Positions 9,222 through 18,239 are shown, counted from the stretch's first letter. The stretch is DNA of 64,000 nucleotides from JACMRP01 sp047302465 (GCF_047302465.1 NZ_CP178621.1:1364001-1428000), one strand, 5' to 3'. The notes: a model not told the origin generated them from the sequence alone. Numbers and translations: made by a program.

Positions 9222-9983
9222 ATGAGTTCATTGTTGTTAGGTACCCTTGGTGGTTTGATCTCCTGTTTATCCACATGTGCCGGGGCCCTTCCAAGCCTCT
9301 ACCAAAAACAGGGAACTAAAAATCCGTGGAAGTTCGTAAGTCTGGATTTCACGCTCGGGATGATGTTGGCAGCGTCGGCGTTTTCACTGATCCTGCCAGC
9401 TTATAAGAGTATTTCGTTCGAAGCTTTGGGCGGTCTTATTGGAGTTTCTGCGGCTTTGTTTGCGGGGGTTTTCTTCATTAGTCATTTAGGTGGCCGTATC
9501 GCCCAGATGCAAACTGGGAAATCCGAAGATCAATCTCAAGTTGCCGTTAGATCTTGGCTCTTTGTGACTGCGATGATGATTCACAATTTCCCAGAAGGCT
9601 TGGCCTCTGGGGCGAGTCTCAATGTTGAAAATATGAAAGCGGGGATTACAATCCTGGCTTCGATTTGTTTTCAAAACTTGCCTGAAGGATTGATGACGGC
9701 TTTGGCCTTTCAAAGTTTGGGTATGAGTTCTAAAAGAGCATTGTTAGGGGCTTTTTTGACTGGTGCTATGGAGTTCTTCGGCGGTTTTGTCGGAGGCCTC
9801 GTGACTACGCTGACAATGCAAGCTTTGCCATACATGCTGGCCTTTGCCGGTGGAGCGATGCTCTTTGTATCGAGCAAAGAACTGTGGGCGCAAACTCAGG
9901 GACATCCTGGGAAGGTGTTCACTAATAAATCCTTCGCCCTTGGCTTTGTGCTGATGGCGTCGATGAGCTTACTAAGCTTGTAG
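9222..9983 (+). CDS. ZIP-family divalent metal transporter
   Basis: A 253-residue polytopic inner-membrane protein with about eight hydrophobic segments. Two signature metal-site motifs are present: HNFPEGLASG in the fourth and QNLPEGLMTA in the fifth membrane segment. The second has Gln-Asn where many ZIPs have His-Asn, which may shift metal preference. ZIP proteins move zinc, iron or manganese into the cytoplasm; the substrate cannot be read from sequence. It follows dps with a GGGAGGG ribosome site, so it is probably cotranscribed. Iron or manganese would fit the peroxide-defence context, but this is inference. Confidence 0.85.
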   Translation: MSSLLLGTLGGLISCLSTCAGALPSLYQKQGTKNPWKFVSLDFTLGMMLAASAFSLILPAYKSISFEALGGLIGVSAALFAGVFFISHLGGRIAQMQTGKSEDQSQVAVRSWLFVTAMMIHNFPEGLASGASLNVENMKAGITILASICFQNLPEGLMTALAFQSLGMSSKRALLGAFLTGAMEFFGGFVGGLVTTLTMQALPYMLAFAGGAMLFVSSKELWAQTQGHPGKVFTNKSFALGFVLMASMSLLSL

Positions 9984-9998
9984 ATAGGTCCCGTTGTT

Positions 9999-10023
9999 CC
10001 TCCCGACCATTGCGATCGGGAGG
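9999..10023. terminator. bidirectional terminator-like hairpin
   Basis: CCTCCCGA and TCGGGAGG form an eight-base stem with a nine-base loop between the convergent ends of the ZIP gene and the L,D-transpeptidase gene. The T-tracts on both sides are poor, so efficiency is uncertain. Confidence 0.5.
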
Positions 10024-10048
10024 TTCTGACAGAATTTCATTCTAATAA

Positions 10049-10756
10049 TTAATAGGAAGTCACAATAAAGAGCGTACCATTGCCGATGCGGCGGCGAATG
10101 CTGCCGTCACGGTTTTTTAGAATATGCCCACTGCGAGTGAAGTAAGGAACTGTTGCTCGCATGTGCGAGCGAGACAAATTCCAGAACCAAGCCGCATTGG
10201 TCTTATGTAAGCGCACGCAACCACCAGAGGCTTTTCTTCCAAGTTCTTTATAGTGGTCCGGAGTGGTTGCGTGCACTGCTATACCGCCATTAAAGAAAAT
10301 TGAATACTCCATGTTGGCTTCCCAAGTGGTCGACCAGTGATCACGGATGTAACGTTTCGGAGAGAACCAGCCCGTCGGTGTTCCTGTGAAGTAGGTACGG
10401 CCAGATTTTGCGCGCTCCCAACGTTCACGTCCTGTAGAGACCGCGAAACTTCTGACGGCACTTCCATAATGATAGACCGTTGCATGTTGTGATCCTTTAC
10501 TGATCACCATCACGACGGGGAACTCACTATAGACACTCACGCCATAGTAGTCATAGATTTGTGCCGGAGAAAGCGGCTCTATTTGCGGAGAGTACTGGGT
10601 ACTTTCCTCAGTGATATCTTCGGTTAAAAACTCATCGGTGAGTTCGCTGGTGATTTCATTCGGTGTCATAAGCTCATCAAGGTCGACTTCTTCATTGGCC
10701 GCGGCAGGGTGTGTGCTCATTAGCAAAAGAACAGACAGCAAGAATCGGGCAATCAT
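10049..10756 (-). CDS. exported L,D-transpeptidase-fold (YkuD) protein
   Basis: 235 residues with a signal peptide (about residues 1-20, ending AAA), an acidic low-complexity stretch (about 21-60) and a YkuD catalytic domain (about 80-225). Catalytic residues visible are H162 (AVHATTP) and C180 in ASGGCVR. The usual [S/T]HGC is SGGC here, with Gly replacing the His two residues before the Cys. Family members form or cut 3-3 crosslinks in peptidoglycan, or attach other groups to it; predatory bacteria are known to use them on prey and self wall. A GGAGG site precedes the ATG. It stands alone on its strand. The exact reaction is undetermined. Confidence 0.85.
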   Translation of the reverse strand: MIARFLLSVLLLMSTHPAAANEEVDLDELMTPNEITSELTDEFLTEDITEESTQYSPQIEPLSPAQIYDYYGVSVYSEFPVVMVISKGSQHATVYHYGSAVRSFAVSTGRERWERAKSGRTYFTGTPTGWFSPKRYIRDHWSTTWEANMEYSIFFNGGIAVHATTPDHYKELGRKASGGCVRLHKTNAAWFWNLSRSHMRATVPYFTRSGHILKNRDGSIRRRIGNGTLFIVTSY

Positions 10757-10905
10757 AAAAACCTCCTGTGCTTGTGTTGGACCACATCACGTTCAAGCGT
10801 ATTCCCGGGGCTTCGCGAACATTCGCTGTGTGTTTCATATAAAGAGGAAGATTTTCAAGAGTTCGTAAACTTTTCGTGCAAGAATGCGAACATGGAGGAA
10901 GCTCT

Positions 10906-11421
10906 ATGTCGACGATTATTGCCATTGTCTATCCCAACAAAGATGTTGCTGAAGAGGTTTACGAGACTGTGAACCGTCTGCAATCCATGGGGCTACTGGA
11001 TCTTATAGATGCTTGTGTTGCTGAGAAAAAAGAAAACGGCAAAGTGAAGTTACAACAAGCCTTCAATTTGCCACTGATCGGTGCTGCAAACGGCATTTTC
11101 TTAGGAGCCCTTGTGGGGCTCTTCTTTATGGTGCCAGGAATCGGAGCTGTTGCGGGAGCCATTGCTGGATCCCTCAGTGGAGCGCTTACAGATGTCGGGT
11201 TGAATGACAGCTTTATGAAAGATCTTTCTTCGGAAGTGGATGCTGGGAATACAGTACTATTTCTGTATGTGCGAGACGCCACAGTAGATCGCGCAATTCC
11301 CGAGGTTGGCCGACATGGGGGACGCATTTTATACACGTCCCTTTCAGGTGATCAGGAGAAAAAACTGCAAGAGCTCTTTAGTGGAGAAGACTATCGCCGG
11401 AGTCCGGAATTGCAGCTTTAG
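10906..11421 (+). CDS. DUF1269-like membrane protein with Gly-zipper segment
   Basis: About 171 residues. The N-terminus has a ferredoxin-like beta-alpha-beta pattern (TIIAIVYPNKDVAEEVYETV), followed in the middle by a Gly/Ala-rich hydrophobic stretch (GAANGIFLGALVGLFF and AGAIAGSLSGAL) and then a second soluble part (NTVLFLYVRDAT). This layout matches DUF1269 proteins, whose function is unknown. The ATG at 10906 is chosen over an upstream alternative because GGAGG sits about eight bases before it. Its 3' end overlaps the convergent MFS gene by 44 bases. Confidence 0.75.
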   Translation: MSTIIAIVYPNKDVAEEVYETVNRLQSMGLLDLIDACVAEKKENGKVKLQQAFNLPLIGAANGIFLGALVGLFFMVPGIGAVAGAIAGSLSGALTDVGLNDSFMKDLSSEVDAGNTVLFLYVRDATVDRAIPEVGRHGGRILYTSLSGDQEKKLQELFSGEDYRRSPELQL

Positions 11422-12637
11422 CAGATCCAGGATTTTTTGGCGGAGCACCTTCGACAGTTTCAATGCGTCTTGAAAGATAAAGCGCTACAAACGTAGTGAC
11501 GATTGCAATGTAACCGACGATCTCATAGTTCACCAAGTGTCCGTTGGCATCTTTTGTAATCAGAACACCTGCAATATAACTTGCGAGTGCCGATGCCATT
11601 TGTTGCACACAGCTGACAATACTCATGAAGCTTCCGCGAGTTTGTGCTGTCGATGTGCCGGAAACCATCGCTGATGCCGGAATCATTCGGCCACCAGAAA
11701 CGACGAACATAAATGAGGTATGGCAGAGAACAATCCACAAAGGCGTGGGTCCTAGATGCGTGATCGTAAAATAGGGAATGATGGTTAGCAGAGCTCCCCA
11801 GAAAAAGACATTGTGCTTACCATAACGATCGGCCAAGCGACCGATAAATGGCGAGGTGAAAATCGTAAAGAGTCCACCGCACATGTACATTAGCGGCAGT
11901 TGTGCTTCTGTCAGCCCTGCATTTGAGACCAAAGACGGAGACATAAAAGGAATAATTGCGAAGTGTCCGAAGATCACCGTCGACATGAAGATCAATGCCT
12001 TCACTTGATTTGGATTTTGTAGAATGCGTGTGACAGCACGATGAATGGGCTCTTTCGTTTGGCCACTAAGATGTGCACGCATCGGAGGAACAGCTTTCGC
12101 AATCACCCCGCAAAGAAGGAGCGCCAATCCACCAAGCACGATGAACGGAGAGTGCCAGCCCCAGATATTTGCTAAAAACAGACTTAAAGGAACCCCTAAG
12201 ACCGATGCCAGAGAGAACGAAGTCATTACCACACCCATGGCGCTGCCACGGCGTTCGTAAGAAATGGCATCACTGACGATCGACATTACCAAAGACCCCA
12301 AGACTCCGCCAAACACTCCAGTCAATCCGCGAGCAGCAAGAAGAGTTTCGTAAGTTGGTGAAAGACCACAAGCTATGGTGCCGATACTGAAACCTAAGAA
12401 GAATACGAGCAAACTTCTTTTGCGATCGAATTTATCCATGAAGAAAGATGCCGCAAATCCACTAACGCCGGCAAAGAAAGTATAAGAAGAAACGAGAAGG
12501 CCAAACTGATGCGGGTTGATTGCAAACATCCGCATCAATTGAGGACCCAGCGGCATCATGATCATGAAGTCGACGATAGAGCTAAATTGAATCGAGGCCA
12601 GAATAGCGAGAAGAATTTTTTCCTGACGAGAGAACAT
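11378..12637 (-). CDS. major facilitator superfamily transporter
   Basis: 419 residues with twelve predicted membrane segments. The loop 2-3 motif is present as MDKFDRKRSLLVFF and again in the second half as GRLADRYGKHNVFF, as in drug/arabinose-efflux-like MFS permeases. Such proteins export small molecules using the proton gradient; substrate unknown. It lies about 80 bases downstream of osmC on the same strand, so it may be cotranscribed with it. The last 44 bases overlap the convergent DUF1269 gene. Confidence 0.88.
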   Translation of the reverse strand: MFSRQEKILLAILASIQFSSIVDFMIMMPLGPQLMRMFAINPHQFGLLVSSYTFFAGVSGFAASFFMDKFDRKRSLLVFFLGFSIGTIACGLSPTYETLLAARGLTGVFGGVLGSLVMSIVSDAISYERRGSAMGVVMTSFSLASVLGVPLSLFLANIWGWHSPFIVLGGLALLLCGVIAKAVPPMRAHLSGQTKEPIHRAVTRILQNPNQVKALIFMSTVIFGHFAIIPFMSPSLVSNAGLTEAQLPLMYMCGGLFTIFTSPFIGRLADRYGKHNVFFWGALLTIIPYFTITHLGPTPLWIVLCHTSFMFVVSGGRMIPASAMVSGTSTAQTRGSFMSIVSCVQQMASALASYIAGVLITKDANGHLVNYEIVGYIAIVTTFVALYLSRRIETVEGAPPKNPGSAKAAIPDSGDSLLH

Positions 12638-12716
12638 GCTAAGTCCTTAACTGAAACCGAGATAGGAGCTTCAGACTTAGAATAGGCTAAAAAGCAGAAT
12701 TTGCCTAGTGACTATC

Positions 12717-13178
12717 TTAGACTGGCGGAGGTGGAGCCCAAGGGCGTGAAGAAGCTTCCTCGAGGTCGGCTTGAAGTGTGATTTCTGCATTTAGCAGTCG
12801 CGATATTGGACAATTTTTCTTTGCATCTTCAGCAATTTCTTGGAACTGGCCCTGAGTTACATTTGTGACATGTGCTTTTAAATGCAAATGAGATGATCCG
12901 ACAGTCCACGTGTCTTTATCTTTTTGCAAGCTGACGGTGGCAGTGACATCAAGGCTTTCAGGTTCAAAGCCTTGTTTTGACAGAGCGGCGGATGTTGCCA
13001 TTGCAAAACAACTAGCGTGTGCTGCAGCTATCAGCTCTTCAGGGTTGCTCCCAGGCTGATTTTCAAAACGTGTTTGAAACGAGTAAGGAATATTTTTGAG
13101 GGCTCCACTGAGAGTTGAAACATCTCCTTTTCCTTCTTTGATACTTCCTCGCCAAATAGCACGCGCTTGTCGTTGCAT
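12717..13178 (-). CDS. OsmC-family peroxiredoxin
   Basis: 153 residues with the OsmC start (RAIWRGSIKEGKGDVSTLSGAL) and both reactive cysteines in context: the first in AAAHASCFAMATSAAL and the second in KKNCPISRLLNAEI. OsmC proteins reduce organic hydroperoxides in the cytoplasm using this Cys pair. The tail ends in an unusual SRPWAPPPPV that is not part of the fold. GAGGAGG before the ATG is a strong ribosome site. It adds a second peroxide-defence function within 5 kb of oxyR/dps, but I see no OxyR-type site upstream. Confidence 0.9.
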   Translation of the reverse strand: MQRQARAIWRGSIKEGKGDVSTLSGALKNIPYSFQTRFENQPGSNPEELIAAAHASCFAMATSAALSKQGFEPESLDVTATVSLQKDKDTWTVGSSHLHLKAHVTNVTQGQFQEIAEDAKKNCPISRLLNAEITLQADLEEASSRPWAPPPPV

Positions 13179-13325
13179 AAAACCTCCTCGTGTTTTGGTT
13201 TTAGAATTCTTCTAAGGTTTTTTGAAACAAATTTAATTCAAGATGCAATATTGCAGGGTCCAGTTCTATCACTGAAATTGACTCGTAAACCTTGCGCCCG
13301 TAGCCTTTCCTAAGAGGGTGGCTCT

Positions 13326-14330
13326 ATGTTCATACTGAAGTTGATCTTTGGAATCTCCGCGGCCTTTGCAGCAGTAATGGGCCCCACAAGAGGACCAGCA
13401 GCACAAACTAACAAAAAGATCGCGTTTATTTTGTCAGATGCCAAAAATGGTGGAGTCATGGGAGCAAAGGCCGGCTTTATGGAAGCCACACGTTTGCTAT
13501 CATGGAAAGTAGAAGTTCGCGACGGTATGGGTGATATGGAGGCTCTGAATCTTCATCTTGAGGAAGCGTTGAATACGAATGTCGACGGCATTGTATTGTG
13601 CGGATTTCAGCCCGATAAAAAGCAGCTAAAAATTCTACAAGCCAAGAAAAAGCAAATAGTCGTAGTGGGCTGGCATGCAGGAACTAAACCCGGACCGGTG
13701 CCTGGACTTTTTACGAATATCAGCACGGATCCTTCTGAAGTTGGAAGGCTTACGATTCAAGCCCTGCGAAATACAGGTAGCAAAACACCTGGCGTGATTG
13801 TCATTACTGACAATCGTTTCGCCATTGCCAAAGAAAAAACACAAATACTGACGAGTGCGCTTAAGTCTTGTCCTGAATGTCGTCTGCTTGCAGTGGTGGA
13901 TATTCCTATTTCTGAAGCGCAAGAGAAAATTCCGGGGTTTGTTCAGCGAATGAATACTCAATTCGGAAAAGCGTGGACTCACACGGTAGCGATCAATGAT
14001 ATTTATTTTGATAATATGAATTTCCCTTTAAAAGATGTTGGCCGCCAAGACATTGCTAATATTGCAGCTGGTGATGGTTCGCGCGTAGCAATTAGTCGCA
14101 TCAAAGGCGGAGGTTCTCAGCAGGCCGTGACGGTTGCCGAGCCTTTGATTTTTCAAGGTTGGCAAATTGCGGATGAGTTGAATCGCGGGTTTTCAGGTCA
14201 AAAAGAAAGTGGTTTTGTCTCTAAGCCCGTGGTTGTTAATAAGGAGTTTCTAGCAACTCTTTCCGGCGACGACATCGAAGAACCTGTGGATTTTCGTAAA
14301 GCTTATAGCGAGATCTGGCAAAGAAAATAG
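13326..14330 (+). CDS. periplasmic sugar-type substrate-binding protein, orphan
   Basis: 334 residues with an N-terminal signal segment (about 1-26) and a two-lobed type I periplasmic binding fold (KKIAFILSDAKNGGVMGAKAGF; NTNVDGIVLCGFQPDKKQL; PGVIVITDNRFAIAKEKTQIL). It is closest in layout to the Peripla_BP_4 group that feeds ABC sugar importers. No permease or ATPase gene is adjacent, so it is an orphan receptor in this window. A TTGACT, 17 bases, TAGCCT promoter-like pair precedes it (13278-13306), with a GAGGGTGG-type ribosome site. It could serve a transporter encoded elsewhere or act as a ligand sensor. Confidence 0.78.
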   Translation: MFILKLIFGISAAFAAVMGPTRGPAAQTNKKIAFILSDAKNGGVMGAKAGFMEATRLLSWKVEVRDGMGDMEALNLHLEEALNTNVDGIVLCGFQPDKKQLKILQAKKKQIVVVGWHAGTKPGPVPGLFTNISTDPSEVGRLTIQALRNTGSKTPGVIVITDNRFAIAKEKTQILTSALKSCPECRLLAVVDIPISEAQEKIPGFVQRMNTQFGKAWTHTVAINDIYFDNMNFPLKDVGRQDIANIAAGDGSRVAISRIKGGGSQQAVTVAEPLIFQGWQIADELNRGFSGQKESGFVSKPVVVNKEFLATLSGDDIEEPVDFRKAYSEIWQRK

Positions 14331-14337
14331 AAATCAC

Positions 14338-14973
14338 TTAAGGCACAAGGCGGTCTGACTTCTGCAGAACATGCTGCATATTTTTTTCCGCAAGTACGCG
14401 TGCGGCTCCTACGCCCCAGCGTGAGCAAATCCTAGCAACATCCATTTTAGCAACTGGAAGAAGCGTCACATCTGTTTTGGGCACGACGTATATGGACCCA
14501 CTCAGAGTACTTGGCGCACTTGGTATGAAGATCACGTAGTGGTCCGGAGCAAGCTCTTCAACGATCAAGATAAATGTATTCATCTCATCAAGTCGAGTTA
14601 AGATTGCAGGCTGAAAAGAGGAATTGGTTTTAGAAGGGATAATTCTTTCCGAGAATTCCTTAAAAGTACGGTAAATCTTGATATGCATCAGCGTATGGTC
14701 CTCAAGCCAGCGTCCGAGTTTTTCTCCCATACTTGTTTGCGCAATAAATCCTAAGATCATCGAAGCGACGGCGATAAGTCCCAAAGTAACGAGTTTGGTG
14801 GCGACGATTCTGTCGAGATAAGCTTCAGGAAAAAGGGATTTCGCTATAGGAGCAGTAAATGCATTCAGGGCATCCACCACTCTGTCAAAGATGATGAGTA
14901 TCAAGAGAATTGGCAGCACGATACCAAGGGCGGCCAAGAAACTGGATTTTAAGAACTCTCTGAATTTAGTCAT
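14338..14973 (-). CDS. DUF502-family membrane protein
   Basis: 211 residues with two membrane segments near the N-terminus (about 10-30 and 60-80) followed by a soluble domain containing IIPSKTNSSFQPAIL, HYVIFIPSAPSTLSGSIYVVP and a late conserved-looking segment. This arrangement is typical of DUF502, whose function is unknown. The gene begins five bases after the stop of the upstream exported protein (14979-15443), so the two form an operon. Confidence 0.8.
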   Translation of the reverse strand: MTKFREFLKSSFLAALGIVLPILLILIIFDRVVDALNAFTAPIAKSLFPEAYLDRIVATKLVTLGLIAVASMILGFIAQTSMGEKLGRWLEDHTLMHIKIYRTFKEFSERIIPSKTNSSFQPAILTRLDEMNTFILIVEELAPDHYVIFIPSAPSTLSGSIYVVPKTDVTLLPVAKMDVARICSRWGVGAARVLAEKNMQHVLQKSDRLVP

Positions 14974-14978
14974 GTGGG

Positions 14979-15443
14979 TTAATCAGCGCTTGGTAGCTCT
15001 ACCAACCTGTAGTGGGTGCTCGACCGATACACGTATCCATCTTTGATTTCTTCTTCAACCAAACCCTGTCTTTCGTTAAGACTGAAATCATAATTGTCAG
15101 TGAACGTCGCAATGTGGTCACCCTTATAGTAGGTGTCAGCTTTCATTCGCACGTGCAATACGCCATCAGAACAATAGGCTTTAGTAGATTCGACACGAAT
15201 ATTGTCGACGAAGTATTTCTTCGTTACTTTTCCATCGGCGCGATAGATTTTCGTGTGAGTGCATTTCTCACAGGCTTCGTCGGTGGTTGTAAAATTATAA
15301 GTGGTCATTCCAGTATCGGGGTCTCTATCTTGGGTGACATCTAACGTACTACTGGAGGAAAACATATATCGACCCGTAAGATCCGGGCAGGCAAGAGCCT
15401 GGGATGAAGCGAGTAGGCAAACGATGATCGCGATCTTTTTCAT
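14979..15443 (-). CDS. small exported protein of unknown function
   Basis: 154 residues with a clear signal peptide (MKKIAIIVCLLASSQALA, cleavage near CPD). The mature part is beta-rich (TGRYMFSSSSTLDV, GVLHVRMKADTYYKGDHIATFTDNYDF) with four Cys including a CEKC pair, so it is likely periplasmic or outer-membrane associated. I do not recognise a family. The ATG at 15443 is preferred over an upstream in-frame start because GAGGAG precedes it and the signal peptide begins there. It is the first gene of a two-gene operon with the DUF502 protein. Confidence 0.75.
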   Translation of the reverse strand: MKKIAIIVCLLASSQALACPDLTGRYMFSSSSTLDVTQDRDPDTGMTTYNFTTTDEACEKCTHTKIYRADGKVTKKYFVDNIRVESTKAYCSDGVLHVRMKADTYYKGDHIATFTDNYDFSLNERQGLVEEEIKDGYVYRSSTHYRLVELPSAD

Positions 15444-15508
15444 GTAAAACTCCTCGTTGCAAAAAAGTTTATTGCGGAGGTCCCTCATGTCAATGCTAGG
15501 ATGCTCTT

Positions 15509-16378
15509 ATGCCAAAACACAGCCTACAAACATTGCATTCGATAGAGGCCCTGGGCGTTGTTCATGCTCAACGCGGAGACATTCGCATAGAGCCTTTGGA
15601 AGACCGCCTGACTCCGAGAGTTCCATTTCCGCATAAGCATGATTTCTTTCAGTTGGTGTTTATTTCGACGGGAACGGGCTGGCATGAAGTGGATTTTGAA
15701 AAGTACTCTTTAACAAAGAATCAGATTTTTATTTTAAAGCCAGGGCAAGTGCATAGCTGGAAGTTTTCTAAAAACACGCGTGGCCTGATCGTCGAGTTCA
15801 CCTCTGAATCTTTGTCAGAGGATCAGACTCTCTTTCAAATCGAAAGTCTTCCAGACTGCGTGACATGGACAAGTTCGACAGGATCCCCGTTTACACTGTT
15901 GGAACTTATGAAGAATGAGGCCGATGCCCAGGCAGTGGATTACAAGCGCTGCCTTCACAATTATCTAGCGGTCTTACTGTATCAGCTTTTCCGCTATGGA
16001 AACAGCACGAGAAAGCTGCGCCCGTTGCAAGAAGATCTAAATCGTCAATTTTCTCACTTGGTGGAAACACATTATCGCAATCAGCATGGCCTTGATTTTT
16101 ACGCTCGGCAGTTGAAAACTTCTGCCAAATCTTTGTCGGCAAAAATTCAAAGAGCTTACGGTAAACCAGCTAAAGAGATCATTCAGGATCGATGTTTGCT
16201 TGAGGCGAAGAGGTACTTGTCTTACACAGCGTTGCCTGTGGCAGAAATCGGATATGAATTGGGTTTTGACGACGCCAATTACTTTAGTCGTTTTTTAAGA
16301 CAACGTCTTCGTATGAGCGCACAAAAGTTCCGCCAGGACTATCAAAAGAATCACTCAGATATTTTATCAAAAACATGA
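15509..16378 (+). CDS. AraC-family transcriptional regulator with cupin sensor domain
   Basis: 289 residues. The N-terminal half has the cupin pattern of AraC sensors (PFPHKHDFFQLVFISTGTGWHEVDF, then QIFILKPGQVHSW), and the C-terminal third carries the two helix-turn-helix motifs (KTSAKSLSAKIQRAYGKPAKEII and PVAEIGYELGFDDANYFSRFLRQ). The inducer is unknown. TAGGAT six bases before the ATG, with TTGCGG further up, makes it a weaker member of the leaderless-start pattern seen at other genes here. Its last 28 bases overlap the convergent small membrane gene. Confidence 0.9.
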   Translation: MPKHSLQTLHSIEALGVVHAQRGDIRIEPLEDRLTPRVPFPHKHDFFQLVFISTGTGWHEVDFEKYSLTKNQIFILKPGQVHSWKFSKNTRGLIVEFTSESLSEDQTLFQIESLPDCVTWTSSTGSPFTLLELMKNEADAQAVDYKRCLHNYLAVLLYQLFRYGNSTRKLRPLQEDLNRQFSHLVETHYRNQHGLDFYARQLKTSAKSLSAKIQRAYGKPAKEIIQDRCLLEAKRYLSYTALPVAEIGYELGFDDANYFSRFLRQRLRMSAQKFRQDYQKNHSDILSKT

Positions 16379-16545
16379 GTTGAAGCTTCTGAGTTTTCTT
16401 GGTGACTTTGTTCGGCAGATCTTGCCACTCGCCCCGCGATGCCAACCCATTCTGGGAAAAGCACAGCAAGAACGCCATAGATCAAGATGCTTATAAACGA
16501 AACTATAATGCCACCACCGATAATCAATGTTTTAGGATCGTCCAT
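16351..16545 (-). CDS. small single-span membrane protein
   Basis: 64 residues: a short N-terminus (MDDPKTLIIGGG), one membrane helix (about 8-32) and a polar tail rich in Ser, Glu and His. The start is chosen because GGGAGG lies just upstream of this ATG; a longer upstream extension would add a basic Pro-rich stretch with no such support. No family recognised. Its 3' end overlaps the AraC gene on the other strand. Confidence 0.6.
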   Translation of the reverse strand: MDDPKTLIIGGGIIVSFISILIYGVLAVLFPEWVGIAGRVARSAEQSHQENSEASTHVFDKISE

Positions 16546-16633
16546 GGGAACCTCCCTTACCTCTAGCACATATTCTAGCAGGGAAGGGGGCCTCGGCCCA
16601 GGCAGAGACTGCGCACGGACTAGCACAAATTTC

Positions 16634-17386
16634 CTATTTACGGGGAAGGGATCTGACAAAGTTACGGGCTTCTTCCTTTTCACTTTCGGAAATAGCATTC
16701 CATTCTTTGTTGGTGAGGGCGCCAATCAGCGCATAGGCAAAGACCGAATGGCGGGATTTAGGATCCGACTTTACAAGTTTCTGCATCGTCTTTTTCCAGC
16801 CCAGCTTTAAAAACTGCGGAACGGTTTTTATGCCCGCTTTATGAAACGCTCGTTCTGTTTGTGGTCCCAAATTTTTAAGATCCGAAATCTTTTTGGCTTT
16901 TTTAAAAACATCCTCGGCAGGTTCGTCTGAAAACATACGTGGTGTGCGGGTGTCGATTTTACGCCAGTCTTCGTCTTCTTTGACGGCCTTTTTCTTTTTC
17001 AGTGTTTTCTTGGGTTTTGGAATACTTCCCCAGTAACCGGTGGGTTTTATGGCCTGAGCAACGATATCGCTTGCAAGCTCTTCAAAGTTTTCGGTATCAA
17101 GCGGAAGGTAAAGCCACTTAGGCAAAATCGGGTGAGAAACCAAAAATGGAAATTTTTGGAGAGCACGCTCTTGGTATTCCTTTTCAACAGGGAACATGCA
17201 GCCGTTCCAAATCTCGTAGGGATACCTTTTGCCTTTGTAAGTGCGATTGCCAGTGCTTTCAAATGTGGCTAGGACCATTTTCTCGGAAATATAATATGCA
17301 AAGCCACCAAACATCGCTTTTCGGCGATATTCGTCTTCAGGAAGAAGCTCTTCAATCCACTTTAGCTCTTGCGGTTCCTTAGCCAT
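16634..17386 (-). CDS. TfoX/Sxy-like two-domain protein
   Basis: 250 residues. The N-terminal half (about 10-125) resembles the TfoX N domain (RRKAMFGGFAYYISEKMVLA). A Lys-rich linker follows (about 128-145, PKPKKTLKKKKAVKEDED). The C-terminal part (about 170-245) matches the TfoX C domain, with a helix-hairpin-helix-like ISDLKNLGPQTERAFHKAGI and YALIGALTNKEWNAI. In gamma-proteobacteria TfoX/Sxy works with CRP to switch on competence genes; a role here is inference, although ComEC and DprA homologues occur in the window. It is longer than classical TfoX because of the linker and an insertion in the N domain. Confidence 0.75.
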   Translation of the reverse strand: MAKEPQELKWIEELLPEDEYRRKAMFGGFAYYISEKMVLATFESTGNRTYKGKRYPYEIWNGCMFPVEKEYQERALQKFPFLVSHPILPKWLYLPLDTENFEELASDIVAQAIKPTGYWGSIPKPKKTLKKKKAVKEDEDWRKIDTRTPRMFSDEPAEDVFKKAKKISDLKNLGPQTERAFHKAGIKTVPQFLKLGWKKTMQKLVKSDPKSRHSVFAYALIGALTNKEWNAISESEKEEARNFVRSLPRK

Positions 17387-17427
17387 ACGGGTTTACAGTT
17401 CTCCGGGATGATAAAGATGTCAATAAA

Positions 17428-17460
17428 GGCAACTAACATAAAAAACCTATGTTAGTTGCC
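17428..17460 (-). terminator. terminator of the helical protein gene
   Basis: A perfect 13-base stem (GGCAACTAACATA with its complement) around a seven-base loop, just after the minus-strand gene ending at 17478. On the minus strand it is followed by TTTATT. Confidence 0.65.
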
Positions 17461-17477
17461 GGGCTCTTTGAAAGACC

Positions 17478-17924
17478 TTAGACCTCGATTTGCTCTGTCA
17501 AAACTTCGACGATCTTGTGTAAATGCGGATGCATTCTAAGACGCACAGGCATTGGGCACTCGATCAAGGGACGCAGCATGGATTCTATGCTGAGCCCCGG
17601 GATCTCTTCAGACTCAAGCAGTCTTTGATAGATCAGGCGATACTTACCAGAAGTTTCGTCCTTTTCCCATTTCAAAGACTCTAAAGCTTTGAAGGGACAT
17701 TCTTCGTAGATCTTGATTTTGTCCTCTTCCTCTTTCGAGAACTTGGTGGACACTGCCACTTTCACTTGCGCAGAAATAGGCAATTGCAAGATGTGCAGCT
17801 TTTCCTCGAGAGCACGAATGTCTTCAGAAATCGCATCGATGTTTTGGTTTAAAATTTCGGCTTTGCCTTCAAGCTTTTCGAAGGCGGATTGAAGCTTTTC
17901 CGATTGGAAAGCATTGTGACTCAT
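17478..17924 (-). CDS. helical protein of unknown function
   Basis: 148 residues, no signal peptide or membrane segment, so probably cytoplasmic. Residues about 10-55 form an amphipathic helix likely to be a coiled coil (LQSAFEKLEGKAEILNQNIDAI and so on), followed by a mixed acidic/basic domain (KIKIYEECPFKALESLKWEKD). The ATG at 17924 sits about seven bases after AGGAG and is preferred over upstream starts. No family recognised. It has its own terminator and seems monocistronic. Confidence 0.65.
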   Translation of the reverse strand: MSHNAFQSEKLQSAFEKLEGKAEILNQNIDAISEDIRALEEKLHILQLPISAQVKVAVSTKFSKEEEDKIKIYEECPFKALESLKWEKDETSGKYRLIYQRLLESEEIPGLSIESMLRPLIECPMPVRLRMHPHLHKIVEVLTEQIEV

Positions 17925-18210
17925 AGTCATCTCCTGTTTGTTAAAAAAACTCAGTCGCAATCAAGCGTACGATGGCCAATCAAGGCTCGTATCCATTCAA
18001 GGATTTAATATTCGTAGTATCGCCTTGGTTTTATATCAAACAAAAAATTAGGAACTTCATGTCATGAATAGGAGAGGGATCTTAATTATAGCTAAACCTG
18101 TATCGCTCCAAAGTGCGAAAGACTTGCGGTTCTTGCGAAATCGGCCTCTTTCTACAAAGCTTGGTAGAGAAATCCGCTACTACAGCTAAAACTTCGTGAA
18201 ACCTTACATT

Positions 18211-18239
18211 TTGAAAAGCTCATTGCACACGCGTAAAAT
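18211..18239 (+). promoter_or_regulatory. consensus-like promoter for the Cys-rich exported protein
   Basis: TTGAAA (18211-18216), exactly 17 bases, TAAAAT (18234-18239): one of the best housekeeping-type promoters in the window. Start would be near 18246, giving a 36-base leader with AGGGGG before the ATG at 18282. It lies in the 357-base gap 17925-18281, where I see no gene and no other clear element. Confidence 0.65.
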
